Shown one piece after another: positions 9,501-16,307 of a stretch of 64,000 nt of DNA (its first letter is position 1; every line of letters starts with the position of its first letter). The position numbers were made by a program, and so were the translations under genes. The notes under the pieces were generated by a model. That model had not been told where the DNA came from. It saw nothing but the letters and a program-made list of their open reading frames with translations, and ran no database searches. The DNA lies in assembly GCF_004125265.1 (NCBI RefSeq), contig NZ_RDTE01000003.1, positions 5,394,001 to 5,458,000 on the forward strand. Direction: 5' to 3'. The stretch is from Streptomyces lydicus (lineage in GTDB: Bacteria > Actinomycetota > Actinomycetes > Streptomycetales > Streptomycetaceae).

Positions 9501-10123
9501 TTGCCGCTCAGCAGCAGGGTGCGGTGCTCCCCTTCGACGTCGGCGACCGCGATATCGGAGACCGGCCCCCAGGGCAGTTTGCCGCCGGGGCTGCCGTCGG
9601 TGGGCAGGCTGTAGGCCCACGAGTAGTACGAGAACGGCTGGCCGTGCGAGGAGACCGCGAGGATGTGCGGCTGCCCCTCGTGGTCGGGCGGCGTCCACCC
9701 GCAGACCCGGGCATCCGTGCTGCCCCAGTACGTGAGCCGCCGGGCCGGGCCGCCGTCGACCGGCGCGAGATGGACCTCCGGATCGAGGCTGCGCCAGGTG
9801 GTGAAGGCGATGTGCCTGCCGTCGGGGGAGAAGCGGGGATGGCCGACCCGGGTACGGTCCACGGTCAGCCGCCAGGCACGCCCGGGCTCCTCGCCCTCCG
9901 GGGCGATCGGAGCGATCCACAGATCGTCCTCGGCGGCGAAACAGAGCAGGTCACCCTGCAGATGCGGATACCGCAGATACGCACCGCCGGACACTCCCGG
10001 CGGCCCCGTGGCGCGCGGCTCCCGGCCCAGCCGCCCACGGGCCTTGTCCCGACGCAGCCGCCCGCGGGCCTTGGCGGGGTCCGACTCCGGGCGCGGCCCG
10101 ACGTCCTCGGGTGCATCGCTCAC
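6548..10123 (-). CDS. Tricorn protease homologue (S41 family)
   Basis: About 1191 residues. The order of parts matches tricorn: an N-terminal six-bladed beta-propeller (YLRYPHLQGDLLCFAAEDDLW, repeated FSPDGR motifs), a second propeller, a C1 helical region, a PDZ domain (near LLGANLVCRDGHWVVTRI) and the S41 protease core with DVRGNAGGN and the nucleophile S1062 in SSDGD, then RTWGGVVG. Tricorn trims oligopeptides released by the proteasome in the cytoplasm. A Gly/Glu/Ala-rich insertion of about 50 residues (encoded at 8590-8745) interrupts the second propeller and is probably a loop. The frame is open 90 codons further upstream, but the GTG at 10123 begins the tricorn-like sequence; that start is not fixed by a clear ribosome site. 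Confidence 0.9.
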   Translation of the reverse strand: MSDAPEDVGPRPESDPAKARGRLRRDKARGRLGREPRATGPPGVSGGAYLRYPHLQGDLLCFAAEDDLWIAPIAPEGEEPGRAWRLTVDRTRVGHPRFSPDGRHIAFTTWRSLDPEVHLAPVDGGPARRLTYWGSTDARVCGWTPPDHEGQPHILAVSSHGQPFSYYSWAYSLPTDGSPGGKLPWGPVSDIAVADVEGEHRTLLLSGKPPHEPASWKRYRGGAMGRMWLHGTRLLPDLYGHLDSVMFVGGRVAFLSDHEGTGNVYSCLPDSTDLRRHTDHADFYARHASSDGSRIVYQCAGDLWLIDDLSPQAVPRKLAVRLGGPRAGRRTYQVPAASHVTGLAVDTTGRASAVGVRGSLYWLTHRDGPARTIHDTPGVRVRLPEMLGSTGRIAYLTDAEGEDAIEITNLPRAGAPGEPRRLAAGELGRVHEMSSAPDGERLAVASHDGRLLLVDVSRPEEGTSGAGTAGEGTAGGETAGEGETGEGAGDVGAGEVEAGDVGTATETAAGPGGGVTELIRSANGPVRDLAFSPDSRWLTWSHPGIGRTLRQIKMARLSDGHIVDVTNGRFEDEQPVFTRDGRYLAFLSWRGFDPVYDVHTGDLSFPLGCRPYLVPLSSATPSPFALSPEGRPAAGGLDPDEIPPPSGEGPVLVEVEGLENRVTPFPVAASKYSSLEPVSGGGLVWLRWPISGALGETFANPADTSGRPTLEHFDLTKARRTELTSSLDAFALSGDGTRLVVNDEGDLRAVPATESPDSDSTVFLDLRRILHDVDPVAEWHQAFDEAGRITRAYFWDPQMCGLDWDAVLTQYRPLLERVASPDEFADLLREVMGELGTSHAYVVGARRNEGPPHYQRAMGLLGANLVCRDGHWVVTRILPGESSDSKARSPLAGTGIREGSALTHVDGRGVDPVTGPYPLLAAAGGTTVELTFSPPEGEGPPRRVAVVPLVDERPLRYQDWVAKRRAVVRELSGGRCGYLHIPDMGGSGWAQFNRDLRMEVSRPALIVDVRGNAGGNISELVIEKLTRTIMGWDLTRDAEPVSYTSNAPRGPVVAVADEMTSSDGDMITAAFKLLGIGPVVGMRTWGGVVGMTGRHRLADGTAITVPMNAAWFRLYGWGVENHGVEVDIEALRSPLHWAEGRHPQLGVAVRTVLELLERHPASAPPDLSDAPDLRRPPLPPRSGGAEGAAGA

Positions 10124-10525
10124 CCAACCATCGTTCCGGGAGGGGGGAGCGGGGGCAAGTCGGCCTGTGTGAGGTGTGCACGGGTTGTCGAGTCGGACAT
10201 CGCGGTGGTGGCGGAAATCCGCGGGCGGATATTCGCCACCTGTTCCGTCTGTCGCGGCATCGCGGTCGGCTGCCGGGCCGACGTTATCGCTGGACAGTAG
10301 CCGTCCGACTGGCCCGTGGCGGCGCCGTCGGCCATCCGTCGGGTTCTCGGGGAGCCGGAAAAGGCCCGTCGGTCGCCGGGACCGGATCATCAAATAAATG
10401 ATTCCGCGCCACGCTTTTCCAGTTCCGCATTACATAAATCTGGCCCGAAACTCCGCTCTCCCCATCAATATGGCGGCGTACCGTGGATCCGCCGCTCGGG
10501 TCATTGCCGGAGAAGGCACCTACGG

Positions 10526-11857
10526 ATGCAGGGGGAAGCCGTGCAGGATGCCATGAGCTCTGGCCGCCGAAAGAATTCTCGCCTCGCATGGTGCACCCAT
10601 CGCAAAGCCCGTGCGCTAACGGTGGTCGCTGCACTCCTGCCGGTCTGCCTGGCGGCATCGTCGGTCGATTCGTCAGCGACATCGACCGGGTCGGGCGGCC
10701 CCAGGGCAAAGCCCACGGCAATCGTATCGCTCGGCGACAGCTTTATCTCGGGAGAGGGGGGAAGGTGGCAAGGTAACGTCGATATGGCGTACAGCCAGAC
10801 GGACAGCATGTTCGGAACGGACCGTGCCACCGTATGCGACTCCGGTGGCTGCCGGAAAGATCCGAACCGGGTGTATGTGGACGGGTCATACCTGGATCCG
10901 ACGACCGGAAAGGAGAACGGCTGTCACAGATCGGATGTCGCGGAGATCATGCAGTCGAACATCTCCGTGGATCGCAAGTTCAATCTTGCCTGCTCCGGTG
11001 CAGTGACCGGCAACATCCTGCCCGCGGCGGCCGGCGGCACGTCCTTCAAAGGGGAGTGGCCCCAGGCGGACCAGCTGCGAGACCTCGCAAGAACATACGA
11101 CATCAAGCTGGTTCAGATCTCCATCAGCGGAAATGATCTCGGATTCAGCGACATCATCGGTAGCTGCATCAAGAGATTTCTTTCCAATCCGGTCGGGCAG
11201 TACTGCTGGAAAGTCTATGACTGGGACCTCAAGGAAAAATTGAGGAGAGAAGTCCCGGACAAGGTAAAAAATGTGATTGATCAGGTTCGCAGAGTGATGC
11301 GGGAGACGGGGCACCCGGACGGCTCCTACGCATTGGCGATGCAGTCGTACCCGTCGCCGGTTCCACTGTCCTCCGGCTACCGCTACTCACAAGGCGTGAG
11401 CTTCACCTCCAGCCGCTACAGTCCAGGCGGATGCCCCTTCTACAACGAGGACACCAATTGGGCGCGCCTGGACGTGGTGAAGGGCATCGCCGACATGCTG
11501 GAGGGCGTCGCGGCGGAGAAGAACGTCCACTATCTGGATCTCCAGTGGGCTTTCGATGGTCACGAGGTCTGCGCCAAGGGAGTTCGTCATGCCAGGGCCG
11601 GTGACACGCTGGCCAGTCCCATTCCCAGCCGGGACGCGGAGTGGATGCGCTTTCTGTCCGCGGGTATTTCTCACGCGCAAGGGCAGGTAGAGGAGTCCTT
11701 CCACCCGAACTCCTATGGCCAGAAGGTGCTGGGAAAGTGCCTGAAGGATTTCTACGACCTGACAAGCCCCACGGGACGCCGCATCGAGTACACGTGTCTG
11801 AACAGCCGGGGTCAAGGAGTGGAGGGCATGCATCTGAAGCCCCTGAGCCGTCCTTGA
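10526..11857 (+). CDS. Secreted SGNH/GDSL-family hydrolase
   Basis: 443 residues from the ATG at 10526, which has GGAGAAGG 9 nt upstream; in-frame GTG 10541 and ATG 10553 are alternatives. Residues about 25-50 form a signal sequence (ALTVVAALLPVCLAAS). The catalytic serine is in SLGDSFISGEG, the block III Asn in ISGNDLGF and the C-terminal His in ESFHPNSYGQ; several cysteines suggest disulfides. It is predicted to be an extracellular esterase or lipase. Codon use contains many A/T-ending codons (for example around 11200-11290), unlike neighbours, and the upstream 130 bp is A/T-rich, so recent acquisition is likely. A strong hairpin follows the stop. Confidence 0.88.
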   Translation: MQGEAVQDAMSSGRRKNSRLAWCTHRKARALTVVAALLPVCLAASSVDSSATSTGSGGPRAKPTAIVSLGDSFISGEGGRWQGNVDMAYSQTDSMFGTDRATVCDSGGCRKDPNRVYVDGSYLDPTTGKENGCHRSDVAEIMQSNISVDRKFNLACSGAVTGNILPAAAGGTSFKGEWPQADQLRDLARTYDIKLVQISISGNDLGFSDIIGSCIKRFLSNPVGQYCWKVYDWDLKEKLRREVPDKVKNVIDQVRRVMRETGHPDGSYALAMQSYPSPVPLSSGYRYSQGVSFTSSRYSPGGCPFYNEDTNWARLDVVKGIADMLEGVAAEKNVHYLDLQWAFDGHEVCAKGVRHARAGDTLASPIPSRDAEWMRFLSAGISHAQGQVEESFHPNSYGQKVLGKCLKDFYDLTSPTGRRIEYTCLNSRGQGVEGMHLKPLSRP

Positions 11858-11870
11858 TCCTTCGTATTGG

Positions 11871-11897
11871 CGGTCTGCCGGGTAACCCGGCAGACCG
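11871..11897 (+). terminator. Rho-independent terminator after the SGNH hydrolase
   Basis: CGGTCTGCCGGG, three-base loop, exact complement, then TTTCTT. It is 13 bp after the stop codon and also faces the convergent gene at 11972. Confidence 0.9.
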
Positions 11898-11971
11898 TTT
11901 CTTGACTGCTCACCCTGTGGTGGCGGCTTTGCTGCCGGAGATGATCGCAGGCAGCGAAAACCACGGCTGAT

Positions 11972-12562
11972 CTATCCCAGGGTGACCCTGGCGTACTGGT
12001 AGTAGGTCTGACCGTTCTCGTCTCCGTTGTGCTGCCGGCCGACCATGACTTCTTCCGGGCCTGCCTTCGAGTGGCTGGAACTTTCCCGCTGGCCCGCGGT
12101 CCAGCGGTAGGAGGTCAGGTGTACATTCCGCCCCTGCCAGCTCATCGAGGCGGTCGCATACCTCGTCTGACCGTTCTCGTCCCCGCTGTGCTGCCGGCCG
12201 GACAGGGCCATATTGGGCGGCGGAGCGGAGAAGAACGATCCGCTTTCCTTCTGGGAGCTGCTCCAGGTCGGCCCACTCACCTGGACGAGCTCGTCGTGGA
12301 TGAGGACGAATCCGCAGTAGTACGTGGTGTTGCCGTTCTCGTCACCACTGTGTGACCGGCCGATCAGGACCTGATAAGCCGGGCACTCGACGGGAGTTCC
12401 GGCCGACTCCCGCACCGTTCTGGTGTAGCCGTCGATGACGACGACGTCCGCCCTCGGGGCAGCGCTCGCTTCGGTGGCCGATACCGTGCCGAGTCCCACG
12501 GACAGGAGGCCGGCGCTCGCAAGTGCCAAGGTACGTCTGCTGATTCGCGACAACTGACTCAC
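11972..12562 (-). CDS. Secreted protein of three GRxHxGDENGxT repeats
   Basis: 196 residues, GTG start with GAAAGGAAA upstream. A signal peptide (RRTLALASAGLLSVGLG, cut near ASAAP at 36) precedes three repeats of 53-54 residues. The same signature recurs at 68 (GRSHSGDENGNT), 122 (GRQHSGDENGQT) and 175 (GRQHNGDENGQT), each preceded by an ES pair 16 residues earlier (52, 106, 160) and the last two by WxxxQ(K/R)ES. C60 and C83 can form a disulfide in repeat one. Three repeats of this length fit a beta-trefoil or similar three-fold carbohydrate-binding fold, but that is inference; I do not recognise the family. It is convergent with the secreted SGNH hydrolase, suggesting a shared extracellular theme. 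Confidence 0.8.
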   Translation of the reverse strand: MSQLSRISRRTLALASAGLLSVGLGTVSATEASAAPRADVVVIDGYTRTVRESAGTPVECPAYQVLIGRSHSGDENGNTTYYCGFVLIHDELVQVSGPTWSSSQKESGSFFSAPPPNMALSGRQHSGDENGQTRYATASMSWQGRNVHLTSYRWTAGQRESSSHSKAGPEEVMVGRQHNGDENGQTYYQYARVTLG

Positions 12563-12960
12563 GGGTTTCCTTTCACATGCGTCGTACGCGATGTGTGCCG
12601 GGGCAGGTTATTTCCTGACAAGGGGAACAGTCAGCAGACAGATTCCGGCCATAGCGGCCCGTATTGCACGACCGTTTACCCTATAAACATTCCACTGGAG
12701 TGCCTGAAGCCTGAATGCGTGGGCATCGGGCACGTCCGAGCGGGCCCGGGGCGGCGTGCTCCCACACGGCCTTCGAAGGCGTCGGCTCGGGTGCATCGGG
12801 TCGCCATGGCGGAGCTGGAGTACACGACTTGACTGCGCTTTGGCCCGAGGCGGCCACCGCAAATCGAGGTACGGAACCCGGTCCTCACGTGGCGAAGGGG
12901 GCCTCCCACCGACGGGAGACCCCCTTCGCCACGAGCCGTCTGTCCCGGCACGCTGAGACG
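12563..12960. other. Intergenic stretch without a recognised gene
   Basis: About 400 bp between the secreted repeat protein and the first DUF397 gene. It holds the promoter side of the repeat-protein gene, an A/T-rich patch (12672-12695) and the terminator hairpin at 12888-12933. Open frames here have neither ribosome sites nor recognisable products. Confidence 0.6.
12888..12933 (-). terminator. Terminator hairpin after the DUF397 gene
   Basis: CGTGGCGAAGGGGG and CCCCCTTCGCCACG form a 14-bp outer stem. An inner CTCCC/GGGAG stem continues it around a short loop. It lies 28 bp downstream of the 12961 stop on the minus strand. Confidence 0.8.
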
Positions 12961-13188
12961 TCACACCGGGCGGCCGCCGGCCGAGGCCCCTCGCACTTCG
13001 TCGACGAACGCCGTGAAGGCTGCCGCCGGGAATGCCAATGCGGGGCCGTCCGGGGCTTTGGAGTCGCGGACGGCGACCCATGCTCTGGCACGTGCGACTT
13101 CCACGCACTCGTTGTTGGCGGCGCTGTAGCTGCTCTTGTGCCAGGCGGAGGCCGGAATGTCGCTCCGGAACGGCAGGCGATCAGTCAT
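12961..13188 (-). CDS. DUF397 protein (second copy)
   Basis: 75 residues with the DUF397 hallmarks WHKSSYS near residue 16, an ECVEVA strand, VAVRDSKAPDGPALAF and a terminal helix FTAFVDEVR. DUF397 proteins are small partners of adjacent XRE/DUF5753 regulators in actinomycetes (the WhiJ-type arrangement); their biochemical role is not settled. Its ATG overlaps the stop region of the upstream DUF397 gene by eight bases, so the two are coupled. It is similar to the other copy at 13181, evidently a tandem duplication. Confidence 0.9.
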   Translation of the reverse strand: MTDRLPFRSDIPASAWHKSSYSAANNECVEVARARAWVAVRDSKAPDGPALAFPAAAFTAFVDEVRGASAGGRPV

Positions 13189-13414
13189 GGATCAGCCCTG
13201 GTGTGCCGTTGTGCCGCACCTCGTTGAGGAACGCCGCGAACGCCGCAACCGGGAATTCCAGCGCGGGCCCACCCGGGGCCTTGGAGTCTCGGATGGCGAC
13301 CCGCTTCCCGGCATGTGCGACCTCTAGGCATGCGTTGCCTTCGCCGCCGCTGTAACTGCTCTTGAACCAAGTGGGAGCCGGTACTTCTATGCCGGACAGT
13401 GGGCGATCAGTCAT
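13181..13414 (-). CDS. DUF397 protein (first copy)
   Basis: 77 residues: WFKSSYSGGEGNACLEVA, VAIRDSKAPGGPALEF and a terminal helix AFLNEVR, the full DUF397 pattern. Its ATG lies inside the end of the XRE/DUF5753 gene (eight-base overlap), so both are made from one message, as is usual for these pairs. The best assumption is that it acts with that regulator; in the WhiJ model the pair represses development until relieved. Two copies in a row at one locus is common but lets the copies diverge in partner choice. Confidence 0.92.
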   Translation of the reverse strand: MTDRPLSGIEVPAPTWFKSSYSGGEGNACLEVAHAGKRVAIRDSKAPGGPALEFPVAAFAAFLNEVRHNGTPGLIHD

Positions 13415-14282
13415 GAGACAGCTCCTGTCGTACTTTGGTCAGCAGCCGCAACGACGCCGAGGTGTCGGCTGCTTGTGAGCGAAGGTAGTCGAAGGTGAGC
13501 TTATAACCGGACACGTCTTCGGCTTCATCGAGATAAAGCCCGCGTCGACGCATCTCGATGTAGACCACGGCCATGGAGTTGAGCGGGTTCCGTTCGTCGT
13601 TCCTGCCGAGGATGACGAAGTCGCCCGCGCCTGCCGCATGGGCGCCAGCGCTGAAAGGCAGGATCTGGATCTCAACCGTGGGGCTCTGCGCCATCTCGTA
13701 GAGGTGGTCCAACTGCTGGGCCATCACCGTTGAGTTGCCGACGGCCCGGCGGATAACGGCTTCATCCAACACAGCCCACACGTGCAGCGGAGGCTCCCGT
13801 CGAAGGATGCCCTGGCGCTGAATCCGGGCGTCCACCATCCGCTCGATCACATCGTTCGGGCTGCGCACCTCGCGCGCCTGATGGATGGCGAGGGCGTACT
13901 CCCGCGTCTGCAGCAGACCAGGGATGACGGTGTTGGCGCAGAGGTGCTCGTACTCGGCTTCGTGCTCGAAGGACACCAGCGGGTCCATCCATTCCGGCAC
14001 CGCGCTGTTTCCGACCCACCAGCCGTCGGTCTGGGTCCGCGCGACTCGGACCAGGGCGTCGCGTTCACTCGCAGAAGCGTCACAGGCGTCGGCGATCGCC
14101 TTCACCGTGGCCCACCGGATCCTGGCGCGGTCCTGCCACATCTCGTAACGGCTCACTGTCGCCTTGCTGACCCCAGCCCGCTCGGCGACCTGTGTTTGAG
14201 TCAAGCCGCATCGCTCGCGCAACGAGATCAAGCCACGGGCGATCTGCATGCGCCCTGCCGGTCCTGTGAGTGTCGCGGTCAT
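13407..14282 (-). CDS. XRE-family regulator with DUF5753 domain
   Basis: 291 residues from the ATG at 14282, which has GAGGAGGAAGG upstream; the longer frame back to 14309 would translate that ribosome site. Residues about 13-70 are an XRE helix-turn-helix (LRERCGLTQTQVAERAGVSK then SRYE). Residues about 95-280 are DUF5753, starting WMDPLVSFEHEAEYEH and including VIPGLLQTREYA and AEDVSGY. This is the regulator class of WhiJ-like loci in Streptomyces, paired with downstream DUF397 genes. A 15-bp perfect palindrome in the divergent region (14428-14442) is a candidate operator. The gene is divergent from a small basic protein and an ATP-binding protein. Confidence 0.94.
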   Translation of the reverse strand: MTATLTGPAGRMQIARGLISLRERCGLTQTQVAERAGVSKATVSRYEMWQDRARIRWATVKAIADACDASASERDALVRVARTQTDGWWVGNSAVPEWMDPLVSFEHEAEYEHLCANTVIPGLLQTREYALAIHQAREVRSPNDVIERMVDARIQRQGILRREPPLHVWAVLDEAVIRRAVGNSTVMAQQLDHLYEMAQSPTVEIQILPFSAGAHAAGAGDFVILGRNDERNPLNSMAVVYIEMRRRGLYLDEAEDVSGYKLTFDYLRSQAADTSASLRLLTKVRQELSHD

Positions 14283-14427
14283 CCCCACCCCTTCCTCCTC
14301 GCTCGCCATTCGCTGTCACGCTCGGCGACGGCCCAACACGGCGAGCGTACGCAGCCATTGGCCGACACGGGCACCCTCGGATTGCTCGTCACCCACATTG
14401 ATGAACTCCATTTATGAGTCCGCTATT

Positions 14428-14442
14428 CATTGGAATCCAATG
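14428..14442. promoter_or_regulatory. 15-bp perfect palindrome, candidate XRE operator
   Basis: CATTGGA, one base, TCCAATG in the A/T-rich 211-bp divergent region between the XRE regulator (14282) and the small protein (14494). The position suits autoregulation plus control of the divergent pair. Confidence 0.55.
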
Positions 14443-14493
14443 GCAGTCTTCTTGCGATGTATCGATGCTGACTCTGCAAAGGGAGTTGAGGTC

Positions 14494-14802
14494 ATGCACC
14501 GCCAGTACGCGCACGTCATCAACCGACTGCGGTCTCTGATCGCCCCACGTGGCCGACACCGTGCCGGAGCGCTGAGCCATTTTTCCCGCCCGGCCCGCGC
14601 CGCCCGGCCGACAGTCGTTGCGACGGCGCCCCGCCGCCCCGGCCCCTACGCCACCGACACCCCCATCGACGGCCGGGCAACGGCCATGATCCGCCCCTAC
14701 CTGCTCACCCGCGAACAGCGGCACGAGCGACGGCATCGGCGACAGCTCCGCACGCTTTGGGTTACCGCATATGGCATGCGCGACATGGAGGTGGCGCGGT
14801 GA
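14494..14802 (+). CDS. Small basic protein of a WhiJ-like locus
   Basis: 102 residues, ATG with GGGAG 8 nt upstream. Very rich in Arg and Pro. The second half contains DGRATAMIRPYLLTREQRHE followed by an RRHRRQLR cluster, a pattern seen in small actinomycete proteins encoded just before anti-sigma-like ATPases. No membrane segment or catalytic motif is visible, and the basic C-terminus could bind nucleic acid or act as an assembly helix. Its TGA overlaps the GTG of the ATPase gene (GTGA), so the two are translationally coupled. Function unknown. Confidence 0.75.
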   Translation: MHRQYAHVINRLRSLIAPRGRHRAGALSHFSRPARAARPTVVATAPRRPGPYATDTPIDGRATAMIRPYLLTREQRHERRHRRQLRTLWVTAYGMRDMEVAR

Positions 14803-15455
14803 ATGCCGATGACGCTTCGCTGCGGCGGCTGCCCTGGGTCGGGGAGGATGGCCGGCCCAGCTATCTGTCCACGGACGGCGCCGGCCCGGTGTCCCGCCTC
14901 GTCAACCGGCTGGAGGCAATGCGGCCCGGCGGGGCAGGTGGGCCGCTCGACCAGACGCCTGACGTATGCGCCGACTTCGGGCGGGATCCGGAACCTGAAC
15001 TCGGTTCCCCGGACGGTCAGTTAACGGATGCCCTCTGGCGCGCGTTGAAGCAGTCGTCCACCCCACTCCAGGCGTTGGGCCTGCAGTCGCTCCCCGGTGG
15101 GGACCTTTCCTCCGCGTGCGCCGCCCGCCATTACGTGCGGACCATGGCCTGCTGGTGGGGGGTGGCCCCGGAGCAGGTGGAAGCGCTGGAATTGATCACC
15201 GGGGAGCTCGTCGGCAACGCGCTGAAGTACAGCGACAGCCGCCTCATTGCCGTCGCGCTCTCGCGTACCGCGCGGACCGCGTGTATCGGCGTGAGTGATG
15301 AGGGGCTGGGCTGTGTGGCCGCGCCGGTGAGGCCGGGGTCTGAGCAGGAGGGCGGGCGCGGGCTGCTGATCGTGGAGGCGCTGGCCGATCGCTGGGGGCA
15401 GCGGAATCTGGAGGGCGGCTTCGCAGTCTGGGCCGAGATGGTCCTCAAATGCTGA
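14799..15455 (+). CDS. Anti-sigma-factor-like ATP-binding protein (HATPase)
   Basis: 218 residues from a GTG that overlaps the previous stop. The C-terminal 130 residues are a GHKL ATPase fold of the RsbW/SpoIIAB-like class: N box ELVGNALKYS, G1 box VSDEGLG, G2 box GGRGLLIV and a terminal WAEMVL strand. There is no phospho-acceptor His domain, so it is a serine-kinase-type or ligand-sensing ATPase rather than a sensor kinase. The N-terminal 85 residues are low in homology. Codon 75 is TTA (15021-15023), the rare codon read by the bldA tRNA, so translation may wait for developmental onset. This fits a WhiJ-like locus. Confidence 0.87.
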   Translation: MNADDASLRRLPWVGEDGRPSYLSTDGAGPVSRLVNRLEAMRPGGAGGPLDQTPDVCADFGRDPEPELGSPDGQLTDALWRALKQSSTPLQALGLQSLPGGDLSSACAARHYVRTMACWWGVAPEQVEALELITGELVGNALKYSDSRLIAVALSRTARTACIGVSDEGLGCVAAPVRPGSEQEGGRGLLIVEALADRWGQRNLEGGFAVWAEMVLKC

Positions 15456-15480
15456 GGGTCGCCCCGGTGACGCAGGCCAC

Positions 15481-15542
15481 GAGCGAAACGCTTCCGTTTC
15501 GCTCGGGGTGGCTCTATCTTCGAGGTGTACGAAACCGTTTCG
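15481..15542. promoter_or_regulatory. Paired TetR operators in front of tetR-mmpL
   Basis: GAGCGAAACG, four bases, CGTTTCGCTC (15481-15504) is a perfect dyad. CGAAAC, one base, GTTTCG (15530-15542) is a second dyad with the same core. They lie 61-122 bp before the TetR start and probably bracket its promoter, giving autorepression of the tetR-transporter unit. Confidence 0.75.
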
Positions 15543-15602
15543 TTCGCAGTTGCCGTCGGTAAGGTGGCCGCGAGCGTACGGTCCGACCAGGAGGTAGGTG
15601 TC

Positions 15603-16178
15603 ATGGGGCGCAGCCGGCTGACTCCCGAGCGGGAGGGCGAGTTCTTCAATGCCGTGCTCGATCTGCTGCGCGAGGTCGGCTATGACGCGCTGACCATGGA
15701 TGCCGTTGCCGCCCGTACGCGCTCCAGCAAGGCCACCCTCTACCGCCAGTGGCAGGGAAAGCCGGAGCTCGTCGCCAGGGCGCTGCGGCACTGCAAGCCG
15801 GTCAGTACCGCGGACATCGACACCGGGACCCTGCGCGGCGACTTCGCCGAGCTGGTGCGCCGGGCCGACAACGCGGGGCAGGTCGAGAAGGACGCGGCCC
15901 TGATGCGGGGGCTGGGGATGGCCATCCACGGCAACCCCGAGCTCCACCAGGCCCTGCACGAAGTCCTCCTCGACCCCGAGGTGACCGGGCTGAACGCGAT
16001 GCTGCAGCGCGCCATCGACCGCGGCGAGATCGCGGCCGGATGTCCCGCGCTCCAGTTCGCGCCGCACATGCTCGTCGGCGCCCTCATCGCCCAGCAGCTC
16101 ATCGAGGACCGCTGCGCCGATGCCGCGTTCCTCTCCGCCTATCTCGATGCCGTGGTCTTCCCCGCCCTCGGCGTCTGA
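15603..16178 (+). CDS. TetR-family transcriptional regulator
   Basis: 191 residues, ATG with AGGAGGTAGG upstream. Residues about 8-55 form the TetR helix-turn-helix (FNAVLDLLREVGYDALTMDA, AARTRSSKATLYRQW). The C-terminal TetR_C domain (ALMRGLGMAIHGNPELHQAL, then FAPHMLVGALIAQQLI) should bind a hydrophobic effector. Two CGAAAC/GTTTCG dyads in its leader are likely operators. It lies 129 bp upstream of an MMPL exporter on the same strand with no CGAAAC site in between, so the pair is probably one unit in which TetR represses the exporter until a lipophilic compound arrives. Confidence 0.93.
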   Translation: MGRSRLTPEREGEFFNAVLDLLREVGYDALTMDAVAARTRSSKATLYRQWQGKPELVARALRHCKPVSTADIDTGTLRGDFAELVRRADNAGQVEKDAALMRGLGMAIHGNPELHQALHEVLLDPEVTGLNAMLQRAIDRGEIAAGCPALQFAPHMLVGALIAQQLIEDRCADAAFLSAYLDAVVFPALGV

Positions 16179-16307
16179 TCCCGCCCGCCCCACACTCCCC
16201 TTTCATTCCAGTCCTCGTACCCGGCACGCCGCTCTCGTCGCCGGGGTGATGGCGCACGCCTCTGTACGCCCAAGTACGCCCTTCATCCGACGGGAGCACC
16301 CGGTCTC

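Noticed and set aside
6647..10300. Plus-strand open frame of about 1200 codons
   Set aside because: Antisense to tricorn; composition is Arg/Gly/Pro/His-rich without motifs, and the opposite strand encodes a full tricorn protease.
12593..12832. Small plus-strand frame of 79 codons
   Set aside because: No ribosome site, mixed composition, no known domain, and it overlaps the promoter side of the divergent gene.
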